Part shown: one piece after another, positions 1 through 9,526 of the stretch
Numbering within the stretch: the stretch's first letter is position 1
Layout: every line of letters begins with the position of its first letter
Source of the DNA: Streptomyces lunaelactis
Lineage (GTDB): Bacteria > Actinomycetota > Actinomycetes > Streptomycetales > Streptomycetaceae
DNA length: 64,000 nt
Assembly (NCBI RefSeq): GCF_003054555.1
Contig: NZ_CP026304.1
Span: forward strand, 7,936,001 to 8,000,000
Reading direction: 5' to 3'
The notes under the pieces: model-generated
The model's database searches: none
The model's input: the letters and a program-made list of their open reading frames with translations, nothing else
What the model was told of the DNA's origin: nothing
Made by a program: the position numbers and the translations under genes

Positions 1-183
1 CGGTCACAACGCTCAAAAAGCGATCCCTTCCCTCGAGGCAGGGCCACGCTTGCCATGCTGACTGCTTACTGGCACGTACCAATGCTGAGAAACAGCTCGC
101 CCCGAGACCTCAAAGACGGTCCTGACCTGCGAATTCACCGCCGGTCTCGATATCTTGAGGCTCACTCTTGAGAGAAGTGACCC

Positions 184-807
184 ATGGCCTCCGAGAGCTC
201 CGACAGCACCGGTGGGGAGACCACCGCCCTCGCTCTGAAAATCCTTGTCGCCGGCGGGTTCGGCGTGGGCAAGACGACCTTGGTCGGCGCGGTCAGTGAG
301 ATACGTCCCCTGCGTACCGAGGAACAACTCAGCCAGGCGGGCAGCACGGTCGACGACATCGGGGGAGTCGACCAGAAGACCACGACGACCGTCGCCATGG
401 ACTTCGGACGGATCACCATCCGCTCGGGCCTGTCCCTCTACCTCTTCGGGACGCCGGGACAGGACCGCTTCTGGTTCCTGTGGGACGAGCTGTCCCAGGG
501 AGCCCTGGGCGCCGTCGTCCTCGCCGACACCCGGCGCCTCGTGGACTGCTTCCCCGCTGTCGACTATTTCGAGCACCGCCGGATCCCCTTCGTGGTGGCG
601 GTCAACTGCTTCTCCAACGCCCGTATGTACGGGGCGCACGAAGTCTCACGCGCTCTCGACCTCGACCGTGGGACGCCTGTTGTGCTGTGCGACGCGCGTG
701 ACCGGGATTCCGGAAAGGAGGTGCTCGTACGACTCGTCGAGTACGCGGGACGGATGCACACGGCCCGGCTGCTCGATTCGGTCGGCCACGCCCCGGACAG
801 GGCCTAG
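184..807 (+). CDS. Conservon-type small GTPase (CvnD-like)
   Basis: 207-aa soluble GTP/ATP-binding protein of the CvnD family, the Ras-like member of Streptomyces conservons that relays signals from a membrane kinase-like protein. Seen: P-loop GGFGVGKTT (residues 24-32), switch II GTPGQDR (89-95) and a degenerate VNCF where NKxD is expected (140-143), as is common in this family. The ATG follows AGAGAAG. A roadblock gene follows after 96 nt, but no histidine-kinase-like CvnA or DUF742 CvnC is present, so this is an incomplete conservon. Role inferred from family. Confidence 0.9.
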   Translation: MASESSDSTGGETTALALKILVAGGFGVGKTTLVGAVSEIRPLRTEEQLSQAGSTVDDIGGVDQKTTTTVAMDFGRITIRSGLSLYLFGTPGQDRFWFLWDELSQGALGAVVLADTRRLVDCFPAVDYFEHRRIPFVVAVNCFSNARMYGAHEVSRALDLDRGTPVVLCDARDRDSGKEVLVRLVEYAGRMHTARLLDSVGHAPDRA

Positions 808-903
808 GGCCTAGCCGCACCTTGCCCTGCCGTCCCCCGTACGAAAGGCTTACGGACAATAAACGGGGCCACGGGGAACGTATGAACGGGGAGGACCGAC
901 ACC

Positions 904-1308
904 ATGCCGTTGGACAAGGGACTTGACTGGCTGCTGGACGACCTGACCAAGAGGATCGAGCACATACGTCACGCACTGGTGCTGTCCAACGACGGGCTGG
1001 TGACCGGAGCGAGCACGGGGCTGGCACGGGAGGACGCGGAGCACCTTGCCGCGGTTTCTTCCGGTCTGCACTCCCTCGCCCGCGGATCCGGCCGCCACTT
1101 CCGTGCGGGCAAGGCGCGCCAGACCATGGTCGAGTTCGACGAAGCGCTGCTCTTCGTCACGGCGGCGGGCGACGGAAGCTGCCTGTGCGTACTCAGCTCG
1201 GCGGAGGCCGACGTCGGCCAGGTCGCGTACGAGATGACGCTGATGGTCAACCGGGTCGGCGAGCATCTGGGCGTCGCCGCCAGGCAGCCGGGCGGCACCA
1301 CCCGCTGA
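904..1308 (+). CDS. Roadblock/LC7 domain protein (CvnB-like)
   Basis: 134-aa single-domain roadblock/LC7 protein. In conservons this protein binds the GTPase and modulates its cycle. The family pattern is clear: an N-terminal helix, the HALVLSNDGL strand-turn, and a central strand with [20 protein letters not shown]-like ribosome site precedes the ATG. It lies downstream of the GTPase, the reverse of the usual kinase-roadblock-DUF742-GTPase order, which suggests a rearranged or reduced conservon. It probably pairs with the adjacent GTPase; this is inferred from context. Confidence 0.88.
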   Translation: MPLDKGLDWLLDDLTKRIEHIRHALVLSNDGLVTGASTGLAREDAEHLAAVSSGLHSLARGSGRHFRAGKARQTMVEFDEALLFVTAAGDGSCLCVLSSAEADVGQVAYEMTLMVNRVGEHLGVAARQPGGTTR

Positions 1309-1426
1309 GCTGCGGGAACCGTGCTCGGCAGCGTGGAGGCATGGTTATCCACAGGCCGGGCGGAAAGTGCGTGGGTCGGGCTACGGTCGTCACCGAGAGT
1401 ATTCACACCTCACGGGGGAGACCGTC

Positions 1427-2314
1427 ATGACGGTGAAGGAATCGGCGACGCGAAGCCTGGCACTCGGCCGGGCCGCACAGGCTCTGGATCTCAAGCGGGG
1501 AGAGCTCGATCTCGCGCTCCAACTGGGGCATATCCGCACCACGTCGGGGGCGAGCGGCAGCCCGCCGATGGTCGCGCAGCAGGAGATCGACCGGCTGCGT
1601 GGGGCCAGGGGGTTCCCGGGTGCCTTGCGGGAGCGGGTGCGGACCGTCGGGGCGGCGGAAGGCGCACGGCTCATCTCGATCAGCCCCGCGCGATTCGCCC
1701 GGCTCGCCCGCACGGGCCACTTCACCCCGGTTCGGTTCTATCTGAACCGCTACCGCGCGGTCGTCTGGCTCTATCTCGCCGAAGAGGTGAGCGAGTTCGC
1801 TCTCGCCCACGCCGATCTCCTCAGCGGCAGGACCCCGGCCGCGCTGCGGGCCGTACTGGACGCGGGCGAGGACCGGCGCGCACGTAACTGGCGGAGCCGA
1901 CGGCTCGGACTGCTGCTGCGCAGCACCGAAGACCCTTGGGAGCGCGCTGCGGCGATCGCCTCCGTGCTCGACCCGATCACGGTGGCCGAGGTGGCGACAG
2001 ATCCGTACGAACGCTCTTATCTGCGCGTGCTCCGGCCCGAACTCGTCCCCGGCCGCCCGGAATCGCCGGCGGCCCACGAGGTGGCGGAGCGGCTGCTGCT
2101 CGCGGACCACCCGGACGAGATCCTCTGGCACCGGGTGAGCCTGGCCGAGGCGCTGAGGGAGGCACGGGAGCGCCGTCCCGCACCACGGCCCGCTCCCAAG
2201 ACCGACCCGCGGGCGGTGCGCAGGGGACCGCGGCTGATGCCGGTACGCCGAAGTCCGTACGGTCGCGGCCTGTTGACCCGACTGCGCCTCAGAAAGGCGG
2301 GCCCGGTGTCCTGA
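1427..2314 (+). CDS. DUF6397-like protein of unknown function
   Basis: 295-aa soluble protein that I place, from memory, in the actinobacterial DUF6397 group. No catalytic motif is visible. The N-terminal half reads like a winged-helix or excisionase-type fold (LALGRAAQALDLKRGELDLAL, then SPARFARLARTGHFTPVRFYLNRYRAVVWLY), so DNA binding is possible. The C-terminal 60 residues are Arg/Pro-rich. ATG 1427 is chosen because GGGGGAG lies just upstream; an in-frame start 60 nt earlier lacks a ribosome site. Confidence 0.7.
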   Translation: MTVKESATRSLALGRAAQALDLKRGELDLALQLGHIRTTSGASGSPPMVAQQEIDRLRGARGFPGALRERVRTVGAAEGARLISISPARFARLARTGHFTPVRFYLNRYRAVVWLYLAEEVSEFALAHADLLSGRTPAALRAVLDAGEDRRARNWRSRRLGLLLRSTEDPWERAAAIASVLDPITVAEVATDPYERSYLRVLRPELVPGRPESPAAHEVAERLLLADHPDEILWHRVSLAEALREARERRPAPRPAPKTDPRAVRRGPRLMPVRRSPYGRGLLTRLRLRKAGPVS

Positions 2315-2739
2315 CGACGTCTGCGGCTGACCACGCGGCACGCGGGTCATATGGACATCGTGCGCGAGCTCATCGACGGCGCGACGGGAGATCATCAGCC
2401 AACTGGTCAGGCGTGAGCGGGGTGTTCACATCCGCACCGCAGAGTTGAGTGTTGCGTCGTAGCGGAGACGGCGGGGGATTGCGCGTGCAAGCCCACGGTG
2501 GGTGGCGTTTCTGCTGGTGCGGCAGATGCGATGACAAACCGCTCAGTTCGGGGTTGCCGGACAACAGGGTCATGTCCGAACCACGTGCTTCGCACCGCCC
2601 GAGGCTTCATACTGCCCGTACGCCCGAAGCCCCGCGGGAACCGGAGGACACGGGGACGGGGCAGCCCTTGCCGCAGCATGCGGCGTACGCTGATGTGGCC
2701 GACTGTCGAGGGAGGCACTATGGGGATGCGGGCTGTGCC
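2315..2739. other. Intergenic region upstream of the response regulator
   Basis: 425 nt without a convincing gene. An open frame continuous with the downstream regulator crosses it, but that frame is Arg/His/Pro-rich, has no family signature and has no ribosome site at its first start. The end holds a strong GAGGGAGG site (2708-2715) and a 7-codon leader frame. No terminator or promoter could be fixed. Confidence 0.4.
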
Positions 2740-2743
2740 TTGA
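2720..2743 (+). CDS. Possible 7-codon leader peptide coupled to the response regulator
   Basis: ATG 2720 sits 5 nt after GAGGGAGG and encodes only MGMRAVP. Its TGA (2741-2743) overlaps the TTG (2740-2742) that begins the response-regulator frame, giving a TTGA overlap. This is either a translational-coupling leader, or the true start displaced by a one-base sequence difference. Which one cannot be settled from sequence alone. Confidence 0.35.
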   Translation: MGMRAVP

Positions 2744-3267
2744 AGATCCTTGTGGTGGACGACCGCGAGGACAACCTCTTCGCGATAGAGAGCCTGTTAC
2801 GCCCCGTGGGGCGTCCCGTGGTCCGTGCACACAGCGGGGACGAAGCGCTGAAAACCGTTCTGCGCGGCGGCATTGCGGTCATCATTCTCGATGTGGTCAT
2901 GCCTCGGATGGACGGCCTCGAAGTGCTCGCCTATCTCAAACGACTTGACCACACCAGGAATCTGCCCGTCGTACTGATGACCGGCCTCGGCAGGGACGAC
3001 GACCTGGCGGCCCGCGCCTACGACCTCGGTGTATCGGACTTCCTGGTCAAGCCGGTCGATCCATGGGTGGTGCGTACGAAGGTCAGGGCGCTCGCCGATC
3101 TGTACATCGAGAACCAGAGTCTGCGCGAGCAGCTCCACGCCCTGACCGAACGCCGGACCGGCACCGGCACGTCCACGGCGCACCATCCCGACCTCGTCGA
3201 GGCGCGCGTGCCACGCCGGCCGGGCGGCAGCACAGACCATGCCCGGAGCGTCCGCGGCGCGGACTGA
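2740..3267 (+). CDS. Single-domain response regulator (CheY-like)
   Basis: 175-aa receiver protein without an output domain. Seen: acidic pocket VDDRED, phospho-acceptor Asp51 in LDVVMPRMDG, conserved Thr in LMTG and Lys104 in FLVKPVD, so phosphorylation should work. After the receiver come a short coiled-coil-like helix (ENQSLREQLHALTERR) and a disordered His/Arg-rich tail. The start is taken as TTG 2740 because the receiver fold begins there. No histidine kinase is adjacent, so a hybrid or orphan kinase elsewhere is expected. Confidence 0.75.
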   Translation: MKILVVDDREDNLFAIESLLRPVGRPVVRAHSGDEALKTVLRGGIAVIILDVVMPRMDGLEVLAYLKRLDHTRNLPVVLMTGLGRDDDLAARAYDLGVSDFLVKPVDPWVVRTKVRALADLYIENQSLREQLHALTERRTGTGTSTAHHPDLVEARVPRRPGGSTDHARSVRGAD

Positions 3268-3540
3268 GGGGCCGCCGTGTCAGGTCCTTGGCGAGCCGCC
3301 AGCCGTAGCCGGCCGGCTCAAAGATGAAGAGCCGCCCCTGGATGAGGTGCGGCCCAGGCCCCTACCTGGTCCAATGGGTCCAGCCGGAGTTCTGTGAAGC
3401 CCATGAAGCTCCGCTGTTGGCCCGCTTAAGAAATCCTCGATGGACTCTGCAGTCAGGGCTGGGCAGATTGGTGCAGGTCCACTGACCGGTGTTGTCGACG
3501 CCGACTCCGGTCAGCCCACCACGATGCCTGGAGCCACCCC

Positions 3541-4569
3541 ATGAAGGCCCTTGTCAAGCAGCATGCCGAGCCCGGGCTGTGGCTCATGGACGTGCCCGAG
3601 CCGGAGACCGGCCCCGGTGATGTGTTGATCAAGGTCCTGCGCACCGGGATCTGTGGCACCGATCTGCACATCAGGTCCTGGGACGGCTGGGCCCAGCAGG
3701 CGGTGACCACGCCCCGCGTCCTCGGCCATGAGTTCGTCGGCGAGGTCGCCGCCGTCGGAGCGGACGTCCAGGACATCGCGGTGGGCGATGTGGTGAGCGG
3801 CGAGGGGCATCTGGTCTGCGGCAGGTGCCGCAACTGTCTCGCCGGCCGCCGCCATCTGTGCCGCAGCACGATCGGCCTCGGCGTCGGCCGGGACGGCGCG
3901 TTCGCCGAGTACGTCGCCCTGCCCGCGTCCAATGTGTGGGTGCACCGGACGCAGGTCGACCTGGACATCGCCGCGATCTTCGACCCGTTCGGCAACGCCG
4001 TGCACACCGCTCTCTCCTTCCCGCTGGTCGGCGAGGACGTGCTGATCACCGGCGCCGGACCGATCGGGATCATGGCTGCTGCCGTCGCCCGGCACGCCGG
4101 CGCCCGCAATGTCGTGATCACCGATGTGAGCGAGTCCCGCCTCGCGATCGCCCGCAAGGCCGGCGCCACCCTCGCGCTGAACGTCGCCCAGCACGACATC
4201 GCCGAGGCGCAGCGGCAGCTCGGGCTGAAGGAGGGCTTCGACATCGGCCTGGAGATGTCCGGCCGCCCCGAAGCCATGCGCGACATGGTCGACAACATGA
4301 CCCACGGCGGCCGCATCGCCATGCTCGGCCTGCCCGCGCAGGAGTTCGCCGTCGACTGGTCGAAGATCGTCACCTCGATGATCACCATCAAGGGCATCTA
4401 CGGACGCGAGATGTTCGAGACCTGGTACGCGATGACCGTTCTGCTCGAAGGCGGACTCGACCTCAGCCCGGTGATCACCGGCAGCTATGGCTACCAGGAC
4501 TTCGACGCCGCCTTCGACGAGGCCGCCACCGCCCGCAGCGGCAAGATCATCCTCGACTGGACCGTCTGA
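3541..4569 (+). CDS. tdh: L-threonine 3-dehydrogenase
   Basis: 342-aa zinc-dependent medium-chain dehydrogenase oxidising L-threonine with NAD+ to 2-amino-3-ketobutyrate, the first step of threonine breakdown to glycine and acetyl-CoA. Catalytic zinc ligands Cys38, His63 and Glu64 (GHE) and the structural zinc cysteines 93, 96, 99 and 107 are all present; the NAD site GAGPIG lies near residue 172. Length is normal. TGGAG precedes ATG. The kbl gene follows after 71 nt, completing the pathway. Confidence 0.96.
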   Translation: MKALVKQHAEPGLWLMDVPEPETGPGDVLIKVLRTGICGTDLHIRSWDGWAQQAVTTPRVLGHEFVGEVAAVGADVQDIAVGDVVSGEGHLVCGRCRNCLAGRRHLCRSTIGLGVGRDGAFAEYVALPASNVWVHRTQVDLDIAAIFDPFGNAVHTALSFPLVGEDVLITGAGPIGIMAAAVARHAGARNVVITDVSESRLAIARKAGATLALNVAQHDIAEAQRQLGLKEGFDIGLEMSGRPEAMRDMVDNMTHGGRIAMLGLPAQEFAVDWSKIVTSMITIKGIYGREMFETWYAMTVLLEGGLDLSPVITGSYGYQDFDAAFDEAATARSGKIILDWTV

Positions 4570-4640
4570 GGACTTCCCGTCCGAGCCATCCGGTCCGAGC
4601 CCGAGCCTTCTCGTCCGCGCATCTCGTTAGGAGCCCCACC

Positions 4641-5822
4641 ATGTACGCGTCCGTCCGCGACGACCTCCGCACCACCCTCGACGAGATCCGCGCCGCCGGT
4701 CTCTACAAGCCCGAGCGCGTCATCGGCACCCCGCAGAGTGCCACCGTGTCCGTCGCTTCCGGAGACGTACTGAACTTCTGCGCCAACAACTACCTCGGTC
4801 TCGCCGACCACCCCGAGATCGTCGCGGCGGCCAAGGAAGCACTGGACCGCTGGGGCTACGGCATGGCCTCCGTCCGCTTCATCTGCGGCACCCAGGACGT
4901 CCACAAGGAGCTGGAGGCACGCCTCTCCGCGTTCCTCGGCCAGGAGGACACGATCCTCTACTCCTCCTGCTTCGACGCCAACGGCGGAGTCTTCGAGACG
5001 ATCCTCGGCCCCGAGGACGCGGTCATCTCCGACGCCCTGAACCACGCCAGCATCATCGACGGCATCCGCCTGTGCAAGGCCCGCCGCCACCGCTACGCCA
5101 ACCGCGACCTCGCCGACCTGGAGCAGCAGCTCAAGGAGACCCAGGACGCCCGCCGCCGGCTCATCGTCACCGACGGCGTCTTCTCCATGGACGGCTATGT
5201 CGCCCCGCTCGCCGAGATCTGCGACCTCGCCGACCGCTACGACGCGATGGTCATGGTCGACGACTCCCACGCCGTCGGCTTCGTCGGCCCCGGCGGCCGC
5301 GGCACCCCTGAGCTGCACGGCGTGATGGACCGCGTCGACATCATCACCGGCACCCTCGGCAAGGCGCTCGGCGGCGCGTCCGGCGGCTATGTCGCGGCCC
5401 GCGCGGAGATCGTCGCCCTGCTGCGCCAGCGGTCCCGCCCGTACCTCTTCTCCAACTCCCTCGCCCCGGTGATCGCCGCCGCTTCCCTCAAGGTCCTCGA
5501 CCTGCTGGAGTCCGCCGGCGACCTGCGCGAGAAGCTCGCCGCGAACACCGCCCTCTTCCGTACGAAGATGACCGAAGCGGGCTTCGACATCCTGCCCGGC
5601 GACCACGCCATCGCCCCCGTCATGATCGGCGACGCCTCCGAGGCCGGCCGCATGGCCGAACTCCTGCTGGAGCGCGGCGTGTACGTCATCGGCTTCTCGT
5701 ACCCCGTCGTCCCGATGGGCAAGGCCCGGATCCGGGTCCAGCTCTCCGCCGCGCACTCCACCGAGGACGTGGAGCGGGCGGTGGCGGCGTTCGTCGACGC
5801 ACGGGCGACAATGGCTGGGTGA
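4641..5822 (+). CDS. kbl: Glycine C-acetyltransferase (2-amino-3-ketobutyrate CoA ligase)
   Basis: 393-aa PLP enzyme of the alpha-oxoamine synthase family that cleaves 2-amino-3-ketobutyrate with CoA to glycine and acetyl-CoA. Seen: FCANNYLGL substrate loop (46-54), ring-stacking His in [16 protein letters not shown] carrying the PLP-nitrogen Asp, and Schiff-base Lys241 in [10 protein letters not shown]. Length matches the family. TTAGGAG precedes ATG 4641. Same operon as tdh; its stop overlaps the start of the LysR gene. Confidence 0.96.
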   Translation: MYASVRDDLRTTLDEIRAAGLYKPERVIGTPQSATVSVASGDVLNFCANNYLGLADHPEIVAAAKEALDRWGYGMASVRFICGTQDVHKELEARLSAFLGQEDTILYSSCFDANGGVFETILGPEDAVISDALNHASIIDGIRLCKARRHRYANRDLADLEQQLKETQDARRRLIVTDGVFSMDGYVAPLAEICDLADRYDAMVMVDDSHAVGFVGPGGRGTPELHGVMDRVDIITGTLGKALGGASGGYVAARAEIVALLRQRSRPYLFSNSLAPVIAAASLKVLDLLESAGDLREKLAANTALFRTKMTEAGFDILPGDHAIAPVMIGDASEAGRMAELLLERGVYVIGFSYPVVPMGKARIRVQLSAAHSTEDVERAVAAFVDARATMAG

Positions 5823-6733
5823 TCGACCCCCGCCGGCTCCGCATCCTTCGAGCTGCGGCAGACCACCGTACGGTGACCGCCGCAGCCGCAGCGCTGTATC
5901 TGACCCCCTCGGCCGTCTCCCAGCAGCTCGCCGCGCTGGAGCAGGAGACCGGCCACGCTCTGCTGATCCGCAGTGGCAAAGGCGTACGGCTCACGGCGGC
6001 CGGAGAGATCCTGCTGGAGCACGCCAACGCGGTCCTCGCCCAGCTGGAGCGGGCCGAGGCCGAGCTCGCGGCCTACGCGGGCGGCGCCGCCGGCGAGGTC
6101 TCCGTAGCCGCCTTCGCCACCGGCATCGCCGAGGTCGTCGCACCGGCCATAGGGCGCCTCGCCGCGCACCACCCGGACATCCGGGTGCGGGTGCGGGACG
6201 CCGAGGGCGACGAGAGTCTGCCGCTGGTCCTCGACGGCGAGGCGGATCTGGCCGTCGCGGTCGAGTACCGGGGCGCACCCGGCGAGGGCGACCGGCGGCT
6301 GGCCCGCGTGCCGCTCTACGCGGAGCCGTTCGACGCCGTTCTTCATGCCGACCACCCTCTCGGCCGGGGGGAACACGTCGAGCTGGCCGAGCTCGCGGAC
6401 AGCGACTGGATCGGCCCCTACCCCGGCAACCCCTGCCACGACATGGTGCTGCTCGCCTGCGAGCTCGCCGGGTTCCAGCCGCGTCTTGTGCACTCCTCGG
6501 ACGACTTCCGCGCCGTCGTGGCCCTCGCCGGAGCCGGCGCCGGCGTGGCGCTGGTGCCCCGCTCGGCGCTGCGCGGAATGGAGCTGAAGGACACTGTCGT
6601 ACGGCCCGTGGTGGGCCCCGCCGCGACGCGCCGGGTGTTCGCCGCCGTACGCCGCGGTGCGGAGCTGCACCCGCTGATCCGGCCGGTGCTCGACGCTCTG
6701 GCGCGGACCGCGGCCGGACTCTCCACCGGCTGA
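5819..6733 (+). CDS. LysR-family transcriptional regulator
   Basis: 304-aa LysR-type regulator with an N-terminal winged helix ([30 protein letters not shown], residues about 14-43, shown in part as [14 protein letters not shown]) and a periplasmic-binding-like effector domain from about residue 90. Its GTG overlaps the kbl stop by 4 nt (GTGA), implying translational coupling. It is therefore a likely regulator of threonine catabolism, although LysR proteins are usually divergent from their targets, so a distant target is also possible. Confidence 0.9.
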   Translation: MIDPRRLRILRAAADHRTVTAAAAALYLTPSAVSQQLAALEQETGHALLIRSGKGVRLTAAGEILLEHANAVLAQLERAEAELAAYAGGAAGEVSVAAFATGIAEVVAPAIGRLAAHHPDIRVRVRDAEGDESLPLVLDGEADLAVAVEYRGAPGEGDRRLARVPLYAEPFDAVLHADHPLGRGEHVELAELADSDWIGPYPGNPCHDMVLLACELAGFQPRLVHSSDDFRAVVALAGAGAGVALVPRSALRGMELKDTVVRPVVGPAATRRVFAAVRRGAELHPLIRPVLDALARTAAGLSTG

Positions 6734-6735
6734 CC

Positions 6736-6750
6736 ACGGCCTCGGGCCGT
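6736..6750. terminator. Short bidirectional hairpin between convergent genes
   Basis: Stem ACGGCC/GGCCGT with loop TCG lies between the LysR stop and the SRPBCC stop, which are convergent. No U-tract follows, as is usual in Streptomyces. Confidence 0.5.
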
Positions 6751-7262
6751 CACGACGAGGAGGGCGCCGACTCCATCGCGGTCTTGAGGTTGGTCAGCGT
6801 GGTCCTGATGTTCCTGCGCTGGAAGTCCGCGAACGTATCCCCGCGGGTCGCCATCCTGTCGAAGGCGTTGGCCAGGAAGTCGGGCCAGGACCTCCGGTCG
6901 TCGGTCCACGTCTCGGTCACCCGCGTCCCGCCCCCGGCAGCCTCGAAGCGGTACTCCCAGCTGGCGATGCGGCCCGGCACCAGCGGCCTGCGCCCGCCTA
7001 TCGCGCGAACCTTGAAGGCGAAACGCTCACCCGCGTCCGCGGCGGTGACCGTGCACCGCGTCGTCCAGCGGAGAGGCCCGCGCTTGTTGTAGCCGTCGAA
7101 GACCATCCCGACGTACGCCTGTTCACCGCCGTCGCGCACGGTCGCGCCGCGGTTCTCCGGACTCCAGCGGCCCATCAGCGCGGGATTGCTGACCTGTTCG
7201 TAGATCGTTGAGGGGGCGGCGTCGATGACGATGCTGTCCACAACCGAGAAGGTACGTGCCAT
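6750..7262 (-). CDS. SRPBCC (START-like) family protein
   Basis: 170-aa lipid/polyketide-binding-fold protein (polyketide cyclase/dehydrase superfamily). It shows the family opening (SIVIDAAPSTIYEQVSNPALMGRWSPE), a central RIASWEYRFEAAGGGTRVTETW strand pair, and a long C-terminal helix (NIRTTLTNLKTAM) closing the cavity. No catalytic residues can be assigned, and the ligand is unknown. It is convergent with LysR and separated from the symporter by 65 nt on the same strand. Confidence 0.85.
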   Translation of the reverse strand: MARTFSVVDSIVIDAAPSTIYEQVSNPALMGRWSPENRGATVRDGGEQAYVGMVFDGYNKRGPLRWTTRCTVTAADAGERFAFKVRAIGGRRPLVPGRIASWEYRFEAAGGGTRVTETWTDDRRSWPDFLANAFDRMATRGDTFADFQRRNIRTTLTNLKTAMESAPSSS

Positions 7263-7327
7263 GGGGTACGAATCCGATCCTTGGGTGCGGGACGTTGTCG
7301 ATGCCGGCTCGACGCCGCCGTCATTGG

Positions 7328-8947
7328 TTACTGACCCGGAGGCCGTGCGGCATCCGCCAGGATGGACGCCTCGACCGCCTCGTAGGCGTACTCCTGCTGC
7401 TGGCGCGCCCTCGCGCTGTTGCGGCCGGCCACCGTGCCGAGCCAGCCCGCGAGGAATCCGGCCGGGATGGAGACCAGGCCCGTGGTGGTGTACGGGAACC
7501 AGGTGAAGTCGTCGTCCGGGAAGATGGCTTGAGGGGATCCGGAGACGAGCGTGGTGCCGGTGATGAGTATGACGACACTGAGCGTGCCGCCGATGAGGGT
7601 GCTCAGCAGCCCGGTGCGGTTGTACCGGCGCCAGAAGAGGCTGTAGACGAGCGCGGGTGCGACCGCCGACGCGCCCAGGCAGAACGACAGCGTGACCATC
7701 GCCTGCAGATTCACGTGCCGGGAGGCCGCCGCGAGGAGGATCGCGGCGAGACCGACCGCCGCGGCCGTCGCACGGGCGACCGTCATCTCGGTGCTGTCGC
7801 GCAGGGCCTGCTTGCGGCGCAGACCGTGCGTGATCAGGTCGTGGGCGAGGGTGTTGGCGCAGGCGAGCGTGATGCCGGCGACGGAGGCCAGCAGCGTCAG
7901 GAAGATCGCGGTGGCCATCGCCGTGAACAACAGCGTCTCGAATGTGGAGACTTCGGTGCCCATGATCGCCTGGCTGACCAGCAGGATCGAGATCTTGCCC
8001 TGCGGATCACCGGCGCTGATCTGCTGGTGCCCGACGATCGCGGCCGCGCCGAAGCCGATCACGGCACTGAGCACCGCCATCACCACGACGGTGGAGACGG
8101 CCCAGGACATGGAGCGCCGTACCGCCGGCGCGCTGCGGGAGCTGAACATACGCATGGTGATGTGCGGGAGGCAGGCCGCGCCGAGTACGACGGTCAGCTG
8201 GGCGCTGATCATGTCGAGCCCGTCGCCGCCGAATTGGAGCCCCGGCGCGAGATACGCGTCGCCCAGACCGCTGCCGGCTGCCGCGGCGTCCAGCAGCGAG
8301 GGGATGCTGAAGTCGAAGCGGTTCAGGATGAGCGAGGCGATGGCGACGGCCGCGGCGAGCAGCACCACGGTCTTGACGATCTGGATGAAGGCGGTGCCCT
8401 TCATGCCGCCGATGGCCGCGTAGATGATCATCAGTAGGCCGAGCAGCACGATGGAGACGGTCTTGAACCCGGGGGAGTCCATGCCGAGGACGAAGGCCAG
8501 CAGATCGCCCGCGCCCGCGAGCTGGAAGATCAGCAGAGGGAAGAGCGCGAGGAGTGTGACGATGCACGCCGTGATGCGGACGGCGGGACTCGGGGTGCGG
8601 CGGGTGAGCACGTCGCCCATCGTGAACCGGCCCGCGTTGCGCAGGGGTTCGGCCAGCAGGAACATCAGCAGCACCAGCGAGAGTGCGGTGCTCAGGGCGA
8701 GTACGAGTCCGTCCTGGCCGACCAGCGAGATGACGCCGATGGTGCCGAGCACGCTCGCGGCCGATATGTAGTCGCCGGCGATGGCGAGGCCGCTCTGCAT
8801 CGGGGTCAGTGAGCGGTAGCCGGTGTAGAACTCGTCCAGGTCCTCGCGGTCGGGCCCGGTCATCACACACAGCAGCAGGGTCACCGTCGTCACCGCGATA
8901 AAGGCGACCAGGGACATCGTCTGGGCCTCGGAGCCGAATCCGGTCAT
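7328..8947 (-). CDS. Sodium:solute symporter (ActP/acetate-permease-like)
   Basis: 539-aa membrane protein of the SSS family, most like cation/acetate symporters. The sequence shows about 13 hydrophobic helices, DEFYTGYRSLTPMQSGLAIAGDYISAAS near the N terminus (typical of this clade), and the sodium-site helix with LLASVAGITLACANTLAHDL. Its ATG overlaps the stop of the DUF485 gene by 4 nt, the usual arrangement (yjcH-actP). The substrate is probably a short monocarboxylate; this is inferred from the family. Confidence 0.92.
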   Translation of the reverse strand: MTGFGSEAQTMSLVAFIAVTTVTLLLCVMTGPDREDLDEFYTGYRSLTPMQSGLAIAGDYISAASVLGTIGVISLVGQDGLVLALSTALSLVLLMFLLAEPLRNAGRFTMGDVLTRRTPSPAVRITACIVTLLALFPLLIFQLAGAGDLLAFVLGMDSPGFKTVSIVLLGLLMIIYAAIGGMKGTAFIQIVKTVVLLAAAVAIASLILNRFDFSIPSLLDAAAAGSGLGDAYLAPGLQFGGDGLDMISAQLTVVLGAACLPHITMRMFSSRSAPAVRRSMSWAVSTVVVMAVLSAVIGFGAAAIVGHQQISAGDPQGKISILLVSQAIMGTEVSTFETLLFTAMATAIFLTLLASVAGITLACANTLAHDLITHGLRRKQALRDSTEMTVARATAAAVGLAAILLAAASRHVNLQAMVTLSFCLGASAVAPALVYSLFWRRYNRTGLLSTLIGGTLSVVILITGTTLVSGSPQAIFPDDDFTWFPYTTTGLVSIPAGFLAGWLGTVAGRNSARARQQQEYAYEAVEASILADAARPPGQ

Positions 8948-9342
8948 CGGCGTGCTCCCTGCGGGCTCTGGTCGGACAGTGCGCGGACGGCCTCGGCGAG
9001 CGGGTCCACCCGGCGCCGCGCGGACCTCTCGTACGCGGCGACGGCCATGAGGGTCACCGGGAGCTGGAGCAGGCCGAGCAGCAGGGCGATGCTGAGACCG
9101 CCGGTGATCCTGCTGGTCATCAGCCCCGGCGCGTACGCGGAGAGGAAGAGGAACAGCACGAAGTAGCCGAGGGCCGTCAGGCTGGCGACTCTGCGCAGCC
9201 GCCGGTAGGCGTCACTGAGCGCGCGTATCTCCCGGCGGGGGTCGGCCGGCGGTGCGGGGGACGGCGGCGGGGGCTCCTGCCAGGAGTGGTGGGGTTGTCC
9301 TGGCTGCTCGGGATATGAGGGCTGTGAGGGGTAGTACGACAC
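8944..9342 (-). CDS. DUF485-type small membrane protein, symporter partner
   Basis: 132-aa protein with a Pro-rich, Tyr/Gln-rich cytoplasmic N terminus (SYYPSQPSYPEQPGQP) and two transmembrane helices (about 55-78 and 85-105). This matches the DUF485/YjcH proteins that precede acetate-type SSS symporters. It is translationally coupled (ATGA) to the symporter and probably a stability or regulatory subunit. The extra N-terminal Pro-rich segment is typical of actinobacterial members. Confidence 0.82.
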   Translation of the reverse strand: MSYYPSQPSYPEQPGQPHHSWQEPPPPSPAPPADPRREIRALSDAYRRLRRVASLTALGYFVLFLFLSAYAPGLMTSRITGGLSIALLLGLLQLPVTLMAVAAYERSARRRVDPLAEAVRALSDQSPQGARR

Positions 9343-9526
9343 GGCGGGGTTCCTCGAATGCCTTCGCGGACGGCTGGGCAGGACATGCTCGCGGAGCGGC
9401 TACGTTACTCACGGGTAAGCGCAGCCGGTGCATTGTTGCACGACTGTCCGGTCGGTCAGTTGCCTCGTCCGGACGGGTCCGGACCCCCCGAGATACGGCG
9501 CCGGCAGCGAGCGAGGCGCCGCTCCG

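Noticed and set aside
1..183. Search for the end of an upstream gene or a tRNA at the left edge
   Set aside because: No cloverleaf and no frame with family support; only the upstream region of the GTPase gene.
3268..3540. Possible degenerate coding sequence before tdh
   Set aside because: A minus-strand reading near 3420-3500 looked protein-like ([13 protein letters not shown]) but has no start, no length and no family; treated as plain intergenic.
3825..4640. Long plus-strand extension upstream of kbl
   Set aside because: The frame before ATG 4641 is an out-of-frame Arg/His reading of tdh. The kbl fold starts at 4641 with a ribosome site.
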